The position numbers and the translations under genes are program-made. Below the pieces are notes generated by a model. That model ran no database searches. It worked only from the letters and a program-made list of their open reading frames with translations, and was not told the DNA's origin. Source: Cryphonectria parasitica EP155 (Eukaryota > Ascomycota > Sordariomycetes > Diaporthales > Cryphonectriaceae). Taken from it: a DNA stretch of 64,000 nt. The DNA lies in NCBI RefSeq assembly GCF_011745365.1, contig NW_024468912.1:1054001-1118000 (forward strand). The letters are read 5' to 3'. Positions 56,520 through 64,000 of this stretch are shown piece after piece. Numbering within the stretch: position 1 is the first letter of the stretch; the number at the start of each line of letters is the position of its first letter.

Positions 56520-58650
56520 TCATTCTCCAGCATTCTTTGACTTGTGCAGCTCTCTTCCATCTCTTTTGTGCTCCTTCAAGTCCGGTTTCATCTCGTTGAC
56601 CATCTTCTTGGCTTCTTCATTGAGTTCCGCCAGTGTACCTGCCGGGGCTCTCCTCAACTTAGCGTAGCGCGCTTTTCTGAGACAATAGTGTTCGTCGAAT
56701 TGGCATTTTTGGTCCATTTCTCGTAGGATCTCTAGTAGAGAGTGTGATGTCTTTCGCTTACGGTCCTCGGAAAGGACTACAAGCATACCCTCCTCGACAA
56801 GATCCAGAAGGTCATGCATCCAGAGTGTACAATTTTCATCGCTATGAAGGTCGCTTATTTTCTACATGTCATTGTCAATCAATGCATCAAGGTACGTATC
56901 ATCTGGACTAGCTGTCACACGGAACTGTCGTTATCACTGATAAGACGAAGCGGAACACTGACCTTTGTAACTGCCTCCTTCATCGTAAAGACGTATGCTT
57001 CCTTATTGTATTGGACTGTGCGCTGAATATCGAAGAAGATGTCTGTCTTGGTTCCAAAAATGAAGGTGGTCATGCGTTCACCGTCAAACTTTTTCTTTCC
57101 TTGGGAGCCTTTGAGCAACCAGCAAAGAAGCTCTAGATATAAGCACCCCAGTGTCCATATATCAAAAGCTCTGGATATCGTACCGCCTTTGATATCGCAT
57201 TCGGGTGGCCTATAGGAAGGCGTCGTTTTCAACCCGGTGTTAGGCTGCATGGATTTGCTCTTGTCACTGTTGATAGCTGTGAGACCAAGGTCCGAAATCA
57301 CCAAAATCCCCCTATCGTTGTTTCTTGTTGAACTGCGAGGTCCAGATCCGTACCAGAGGATGTTCTCGGCCTTGATGTCTCCATGTCTGCCAAATCGCTT
57401 GTCGGATTGAAGGTGAGATGGGTTGTGGATTATGCTGACAGCTTCCATAATCCCTAGGCACTGTTTCGAAAGCCATCGAATTAGGTCAACATCGCCCCAA
57501 TCAGGGTTCGGCTCAACATTGCTCCAATAATGATCAAGGTCGCAATCTGCCCAAGGGAAGATCATGTGATATTGTTCACGCTGTTCAAACGTTGCGAGAA
57601 GAGTGACGAGGTGCCTGTGAGTCTTTCCGCTGAACCTTTTGAGGGCATTGACTTCCTGTTCAAAGTCAACTTTAGTCCGGGTTTTCAGTTTCTTGACCGC
57701 GAACAGTCCGCCTGCAACGTTGATCTTGCCGAGAGCTTTCGTTAGCTTAGTTTCGTCCGAACGATATCTGAAGGAGAAGGATCTCTTACCGACTCTAGTA
57801 CGTCGTGAAATTGGTGGCAAAGTGGATGAATTCGGACTTTCGTTACGGTGCCGTATCCACCAGACATTGCAGGAACCGGTGTGACGTTCTCATCTACCTC
57901 GCACCACGGTAGTATTACACCTGGATCGAATTTCTGATGATTGATCTCGTTGCTTCCCTCACGTAGACCAAAAACAGGTACTGTGAGACGTCTGTAGTGG
58001 TCGCAGAAGGCCTCGAGGATGTAAGTGTCCCAGTTTTCGAAACAGCAAGTTATCGGTTCCATTTCACGCATCAATACTGACTTGCCCTGATGGATTTTCA
58101 AGACAAGTGGCAATTGATTATCGCAGATTCCCTTTTTGCAAACCAGCACGTGCTCAATACTAGCCGACTTTGCAAGCAGCACGAGGATGGTGAAGATCAA
58201 CACGCGAGCCTTACAACCTGGAAGAAGTATCTGCATTGACAAATTGTCTGCGACCGGTTTGCCAACACCAGATCTCAGGAGCTCATCACGAATGCTTTCT
58301 TGTGTCAAGAGTGCCTTCCAAATCGCGGTCGGCCAAAACGGCTGGATATACTCCTGAGCATGTTTGACCTTATGCTGGTGTAGCTGTTGGTTTAGAGGCT
58401 GGTCGATGTCTTTGGTGTACTTTGGGATCAAAGTAGTGAACTTTGGGATCAAAGTAGTGATATTCTTTGGCTCTTGATCAACATGTTCCTTGCGCTCATG
58501 ACTGGGCGCTTGAACAAAAATCTTTGGAATTGAACGTTGATCTTCAGAGGGAGTGTGGTCAGGCTGTCGTTGTGGAAGCTGGGACATGATAAAGTTCCAG
58601 CCTGAAGCAATTTGTTTGTCACAGTCGTGAAGAAATTTCGACAAGTTCAT
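56520..58650 (-). CDS. Fungal protein kinase-like protein A
   Basis: Exons are 57790-58650, 56963-57724 and 56520-56861, giving 654 residues. The N-terminal ~250 residues are a fungal-specific region without a named domain. The kinase domain begins with a glycine loop (SGGYGTVTKVRIHP, residues 263-276). Splicing a 65-nt intron (branch ctaac, acceptor AAG) restores INVAGGLFAVKKLK with the ATP-binding Lys298. Catalytic motifs are RHGDIKAENILW (HGD in place of HRD), ISDLGLTAI (DLG in place of DFG) and SYRPPECD (APE equivalent). The final exon completes the C-lobe and a basic, charged tail. Such kinases are common in accessory regions of ascomycetes. A 21-bp tandem duplication lies in the N-terminal exon. 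Substrates are unknown. Confidence 0.78.
58419..58460. repeat. Perfect 21-bp tandem duplication inside kinase A
   Basis: Two identical 21-bp copies (58419-58439 and 58440-58460) duplicate seven codons in frame, giving the repeated TTLIPK(F/Y) segment of the N-terminal region. Confidence 0.9.
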
Positions 58651-60738
58651 TCCGATCTAATGTTGATGACAGTGCGGTGAGGTAAGAGAAGACGTGATGG
58701 CGGGAGGGAATGGAAGAGGAACGTGATTGTGGCAATAGGGATAGAAACGGGGAGGAGGGGGAGGGCAAGTGCAATCGAAATGAAGGAGAGTTGTTGCAGC
58801 CTACTTGTCAGGCCATCATCATCTGCAGCACCTGTGCAGCATCCGTCAGCCACCATACCCTTCTTCCCAAGCACCTGTATGCAAGATGGGACATCAATAC
58901 GTATGCGGGTTAGTTCTTACAGTGAAGGGCACAAGTGTAAAAAGGCTAAGCACCATCTCCATTTCGATCACCTTTCAGCCGCGTATTTGTTATCACCGAC
59001 TCAGCATGCAGGGTACCACACCTTGGTACCAGGCTTTGGTCCCAGTTTCTGCGTCATTAGTCCTCTTGCAGTGAGGGGCTATTCGGACAAGAAATACCAT
59101 ACGTGGGCTATGTCTGCATTATCAAAGCAATGTTGTATCCCGTACATGTCTTGATTACTATATTACATATGACACGATTCTAAGTCTATAACATTAGAGT
59201 GCAATGATCATAAAGTCGTTCCAAGACCATGCCGAACACCTTCAGAAGGCGATCGCGATTTTGTGATAGCGACATCCCTTGCGCTATTGGTAATGCTCCT
59301 TCAGAATCGCGTTGTGTAATTGGTCTTGTTCGTCCTGATTGCGTCAGCTCAGCCAGCCACTGAGGCGGGAATCGACCTGGACTCACAAGATTAAGGCTCC
59401 GTGGGATGGTGCATTGAAAACGACCCCGCTTCCACTTCCAACCAGACGATTAGCAATCAGAAACCCATTCGTATTTGTCGGGAATATGAAGGCTTCTTTT
59501 ACCAGTACTGACGCCCTTCCATATCCGAACAAGCCGCCAAAGAAGGCCTCCAAGGCGGCCTGCTCCGTATAGGTAGCTCGAACCGTTAAAACAACCATAC
59601 TGTTTAATATGACAAGCGGACCTCGGTATTCGGAAACGCTTCCAGGCTGGAAGAATGTGACGAAGGTGGCATATCATTCCAGAGTAAAACGGACCATTTA
59701 AGTTGACCCTTATTAGAGGCACCTCCTCAAAGATATATTTTAAATAGCGGTGAGACGTTGACCCTACGCCACGGACGGAGATTTACGGAGCTTTTAGTTC
59801 GGGGTGCGCGGGAGTACGTGGCGATGCCACAGATGTACAGGTGTAATCAAAGCCTAGCGGCCCCACACAATCCGTACAGCTGGTATTGCTTTGTCCAATC
59901 TGTTATATGAAAAGACGTGGCAATTAATTAAGAACAGCCTCTTTCGAAATCACAAGTTTTAGTTCTCAGAACCGCCAGTTGTACAGTTTGTCGTGGTGGT
60001 CAGTGTGGTGGTCCTAAGACATGGATCAAAGTGGGTCCCGGGTACTCAGTAACTATAAGGGTACCATCCATTTCGGGGTTTCATTTTCCATATTGACAGC
60101 AGCCATAAGGTATCTTTCCCCTTCTTTTCTCAAGTTTGTACCCTCTGGGTAGGTGTAAGACAGGCCTTTCACACTGTTTCTGTGCTCTTGTGGCCCTCAT
60201 TTCCTGTCCTTGTTATCAATAGCATGCCTGGGTCGTGAGGGTTGTTGCCCATGGCTTTGGCAGCCGTTCTTTGTGTGCGACGCGCCTGAGTTCTGGTTCA
60301 GGACAGCAGCAGATGAATTGTGTGAGCATGAGTCAGTCGATCGTTTAGCTTGCCCATACGTCGGCACTTGTTAATGGCACCCGGGAGCTTACCCTAGCGT
60401 GCTAGGAAGAAAGACTGATGTCGAAGGGGATCTGAAAGATGGAATTGAGTAGAATTTTCTAGGAATATAGTTAAAAATGTATAAAAAGAAAGTCGTAATA
60501 TATACATTTTGTAAAGTAAGCTAAGCTTGAGGCAGATAGAAGGCTTGGTTAGTCAACAACTGGAGGCTGTACGATAAGCGGGTATTGGCAGTGGCGCTTG
60601 TCAGCTGCACGGGACAAATATTTCGTATGCAGCTCGGTCCCAACGAGGATTTCTCCTACGTCAACACGCCAACGCCCTTGTCAAGTCGCCACAAGACAAA
60701 CGATCAACGCGTATGTTCGATATCCGGTACCATTCAGC
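58651..60738. other. Gene-poor region between kinase A and the CorA-like gene
   Basis: About 2.1 kb. A minus-strand stretch around 59383-59722 has two overlapping frames with some protein character but no recognisable family. The rest is short random frames, AT-rich from about 60420 to 60530. No supported gene. Confidence 0.4.
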
Positions 60739-60956
60739 ATGGATTGGGCCGAGGACTCTGTTGGTATCAGCGACGAAGACTTCAAGAAAGTATGGAGGTA
60801 CGAAGAGAAGTATACGACGACTGTCCAGTTGACATCCGGAGACGAAGTGCGTATACGATCCTCTATGTGGTCCAGAATACTATTTGACATCAGGACAGAC
60901 CCCATTGATATGCTCTCTGAAATCAGATAAAGAGTGGATGAGTTGGTTTGAATCGG
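60739..60956 (+). CDS. Possible 5' exons of the CorA-like gene
   Basis: An ATG at 60739 opens MDWAEDSVGISDEDFKKVW and continues to TSGDE. Removing a 52-nt intron with a GTGCGT donor and a CAG acceptor moves into a frame reading KSDKEWMSWFES, which ends at a GTAAGG donor. This could be the true N-terminus of the next gene. I could not link it cleanly to the downstream exons, because the frame between 61020 and 61250 changes. Treat as tentative. Confidence 0.3.
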
Positions 60957-61179
60957 TAAGGCCCTCACCGCTCACGATCTTGATCAAATACGAAACTTGA
61001 ACGTACATTGACGAACGTCGCGTAGGAGGATTACCCTCATATAGACAGGGAAAACTGCCCGTCAGGACTAGTTTTGATGTAGGACATCCCGAGCCTTAAA
61101 TCGCGTTGCAAGAGGAGATTATATTGACTCAGCATGAAGCCTGGCTAAACGAGTCGGTGAACCAGAGTTCACAGTGCCC

Positions 61180-62752
61180 ATGCACACTACTTCAACCGAC
61201 TGGCTATTCCAATATAACAAATCTGCCCCCAGCACAAGTCGTCAAAGGGCGTTGACTTTTGCGGCGTTAGCAGACAAATCTCCCCAGGCGGTTCTTAGTA
61301 ATGGCCAGCGGAGCGTACGGACTCTTCCGTTCTCGGATTCTACATTTCGGAGAATCAGCAGAAATCTCTATATGCACCACTCAATCTCCTCAGTAGTGAG
61401 CAGAGCCGACATACCCGCTTTCTTCTCTGCAGAGGTCGAGATGGAAGTTGATGATGGAGAGACTCACATGACAGAAGGTAAGGGACGAGATGCCACCATG
61501 TTCAATGTTTATAGAATAAAACTCATCCCAACAATGAGCATGGCTCGAAACCTGTATCAGTCGATGTAAGCTCACAAGGTGCTGCAGTATACCATAGTCG
61601 CACTACGAATGCCTGGGAGTTGGATCTAGCCTTGACGATGACCCACTTCCCACACAAAGGACTGACCTTTGCGATTCTGTTCGGCTGTCCCATCTCGATT
61701 GAAGCAGAGATTATCCGCAGATTATCGCGAACAAGAATCCCGGAAGCCTCGCATCCTATGGTCCTTGCAGGAATCTTTGCCGAACTGGAACGCAGTAGGC
61801 ACGTTGCAACAGTGGAGAGGATGATAGACAAACTGGAAAATCGAATTTTTGAATTGGACTACTCCTCGAGCAACAATGGTCGAAGCCTCGAAGAGGAGAA
61901 AGCACGACAACAACAAGAGAAAAGGGACGATTACCTTGACACAGCATATTTGAGGAATGGCCTCGTGAGCTGGAGAAACCAGCTCATGAAGATGGTGAAG
62001 CAAACAGAAGAGTTGGAAAATTCTCGGTATGGACCAGACCCTCCGGCGCTCTCGCATTATGCCGCATCTTCACAAGAGGCGATACAGAACTCCGAATTGG
62101 CTTGTGGAAGTGACACGGAGAAAATTGCAGACAAACCTAAGGTTGAGTACCAAAGTATGTCCATAGTAGGCTTGGTTTCGAACATACGGATGCGCAGAGC
62201 AGGGCGGAAGATCATCGGTCGCCTTCAAGCTATAATTGATGAATACGACGATAAGATCCGGGACTGTTCGATGCGGCTAGACGGCATGGCCATGGCAACT
62301 CAATGGGTGGGAACAAAATGCTTTAGATCTTAGGTTTCTCATTACACAACGCTGACGGTATTATCTTCAGGCACAAGGCGAAACCAATGTCGAAATCGCG
62401 TTAGCCACTGGACGGGACTCCAAACACATGCGGTCCATTGCCATTGTCACCATGATTTTCTTACCGGGAACTTTTTTTGCGGTGAGCATCTCAGTCCCCT
62501 ATATTCCTTGATGAGATCCCAACAAAACCAGGTGTGCTTACTCATTCTGACTGGCAGAGCGTGTTCTCGATGAGCTTTTTCAGTTGGTTCAACAACAGTG
62601 GAAGCAGCCAAGTACAGGTGTCATCTTATATCTGGGTGTATATTACCGTCACTGTCGTATGCACTGTGCTTACGATTGGTTTATGGTATTATTTTAATAT
62701 ATGGCGGCGAACAGGCCCAAAGAAACAAGAGGAAGAAAAGGCTCTCGTTTGA
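61180..62752 (+). CDS. CorA-like (Mg2+ transporter-type) membrane protein, 5' end uncertain
   Basis: Exons are 61180-61477, 61588-62306, 62371-62481 and 62558-62752, giving 440 residues from the ATG at 61180. Early sequence LPFSDSTFRRISRNLYMHHS and, after splicing, YHSRTTNAWELDLALTMTHF resemble fungal CorA-like proteins. A coiled, charged region precedes AQGETNVEIALATGRDSKHM, then a first membrane span (IAIVTMIFLPGTFFASVFSM) and a second (WVYITVTVVCTVLTIGLWYY) with a basic/acidic tail. This two-span C-terminus is the CorA/ZntB layout, but the GMN signature of true Mg2+ channels is not present; the equivalent place reads SMSFFSW. Many such proteins of unknown role occur in fungal accessory regions. 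The C-terminal three exons are secure; the N-terminus may extend upstream. Confidence 0.75.
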
Positions 62753-62924
62753 GAGCCTGGCATGTACTTTTTCATCAACGTAGTCTTGCATTATATAGTA
62801 GAATCGAACCCTGCGCATATATATCTCTCAAAACGAGTGGGTCCCAGAATCATGAGCGAACATGTCAGATCCATCCACCTGGCACAAGCATACAGTCACA
62901 CGTACAAGGGCGTAGCGTGGGGTT

Positions 62925-64000
62925 TCACGCCCGGGAACAAAACCCGCAAATGAAAATATGCCACCACTTCCGCCTGTCTTTCCCATCGTCCTGAGTCTCT
63001 TTCCTCCTAGTCTCTAAGTGCTGCTGACTCAAGTCCTCGGCTACAGGTTGAAGGCCCGCCGTCTTACTCTGATGTTGGATTAACTCCAAAGGCTCGTTAG
63101 TTGGCGTTGAGGGTTGCAACTCTGGATGACCTTGCCGCTTTGCCAATGTGTCGTCACTCCCCGGGCTTGCAGTCTTGTTTTTGGGAGCACCGGTGGAAAC
63201 TGAAATCTTGTTGGTATCTTCCTGTGCGAATTTCACCACCTTTTCGTTGTGTCCGAAGTCCTGGTTTGGAGTGGCTGGCGGTGACTGAACAGTGTCATTC
63301 GAGGTTCGATCCACTACTTCGTCCACTAAGGGGGGGAAGCGAACGTCAGAGTCTCCTGAGTCCATTTCTGGTCGATCGTTGGTTGGTTGAACAGAGAACT
63401 CCGAGGCATCTGTGTAAACACGATTTGGTTTGGTGCCTGGAATAGGCTCCACGGAGTATTCCTTGCTGCGTATGCACTTCTCATGGATAGTCTTCAACTT
63501 CTCGACTACCTGGTCGCATGTCGCTCTTTCGTCAGGGTGCATCCTAAGCAATTTGAGTTCGATCAGGTCAAGAACATCAACAAGGAATTGCGAGATTTTT
63601 GGGTCATCTCGAAGTCTGGCGTATTGCTACAAAAGCAAAAAGTCAGTCCGCGATATTATTCGATGTCCTTTGAGATAGTGTGCCCAAGCCACGGGTTCGC
63701 GCTGTTGCACTATGCACCTCACCTTGACGACGGACTTCTTTAACTTGGCGCTGGGAAATGTCTGTCCGTTAGCTGCCTTTGTCTCCACGCTGAAATAAAC
63801 ATCCTCTTTGAAAGGAACGCTTTTGTGTTCTTCGGTCCGCTCGCGAGAGAACCCGTCCCAAGCTTTGAATCCTTTGAGATACCATATAGAGAACTCAAGA
63901 AGAACACAGCCCCAAGTCCAGATATCGAAGCTCTGTGTAATCTCATCGCCAATGTCATACTCCGGAGGCCTGTATGTTGGAGTTCGGGCAACATTGACTG
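62925..64000 (-). CDS. Fungal protein kinase-like protein B, partial
   Basis: The C-terminal part of a second kinase. The upstream exon runs from the right edge to 63723 and the last exon is 62925-63626, joined through a GTGAGG...TAG intron (VKLYS-type edge restored as SVVK/QYARLRDD). The visible kinase C-lobe reads RTPTYRPPEYDIGDEITQSF followed by DIWTWGCVLLEFSIWYLKGF, so the activation segment ends in PPE like kinase A. After HPDERATCDQVVEKL comes a long polar tail (about 170 residues) ending in a hydrophobic, aromatic/Cys-rich tip (WWHIFICGFCSRA). The catalytic loop and N-lobe are outside the window. Its relation to kinase A by domain type is clear; overall similarity cannot be measured here. 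Confidence 0.8.

Noticed and set aside
58660..59060. GGTACC-containing near-palindromes (for example near 59011-59030)
   Set aside because: Short restriction-site-like palindromes, expected by chance; no flanking repeats or transposase.
62795..62870. Possible tRNA on the minus strand, from a GGTTCGAT-like box
   Set aside because: No matching A box or acceptor stem could be found around it. No convincing tRNA was seen anywhere in the window.
1..64000. CRISPR arrays, bacterial operon signals, viral insertions, intact transposons
   Set aside because: The window is eukaryotic; I saw no regularly spaced repeats, no long terminal repeats, and no transposase or reverse-transcriptase frame.

Overview
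This 64 kb window is nuclear DNA of a filamentous ascomycete (Pezizomycotina, most likely a Sordariomycete). The genes carry short GT-AG introns, mostly 50-165 nt, often with a ctaac/ctgac branch site before the acceptor. The gene set is fungal: the cyclin C-like Ssn8, an Ama1-type APC/C activator, Bet4, an ERG4/ERG24-family reductase, mannitol 2-dehydrogenase, Has1, Syn8 and PFK-2/FBPase-2. I rebuilt exon structures by eye. Every complete multi-exon model given with exon coordinates sums to a multiple of three.

Layout. 1-9 kb: SSN8 (partial, -), a calcium-regulated mitochondrial carrier (+) and a type II membrane protein with an adhesin-like repeat ectodomain (+). 9-19.6 kb: a small membrane-protein ORF with one in-frame TAG (+), AMA1 (-), BET4 (+), a small cysteine-containing protein (+) and a short sterol-reductase-family protein (-). 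20-26 kb is a sparser stretch with an orphan ORF, a fructosamine-kinase-like gene and small ORFs. 26.7-50 kb is housekeeping: a WDR48/Bun107-like WD40 protein (+), a mitochondrial SAM carrier (-), a TilS-like PP-loop protein (+), a membrane-anchored histidine-phosphatase-like protein (+), a small secreted protein (-), mannitol 2-dehydrogenase (-), a decayed ankyrin gene, SYN8 (+), HAS1 (-) and PFK-2/FBPase-2 (-). 51-56.5 kb has no gene I can support. 56.5-64 kb is accessory-looking: two fungal protein-kinase-like genes (-) flank a CorA-like membrane protein (+).

The strongest finding is in AMA1, the meiosis-specific APC/C activator. Its conserved reading frame is broken by exactly two in-frame TAG codons, at codons 287 and 814, and the protein family resumes in the same frame after each. 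Sordariomycetes recode UAG to UGG by A-to-I mRNA editing during sexual development, and from memory AMA1 of Fusarium graminearum is one such gene. One TAG lies in a short hairpin loop and the other directly abuts a perfect 7-bp hairpin. The neighbouring small membrane ORF (9681-10157) has the same one-TAG pattern and is a weaker second candidate. The alternative is nonsense mutation or RIP-type decay; cDNA from fruiting bodies would decide.
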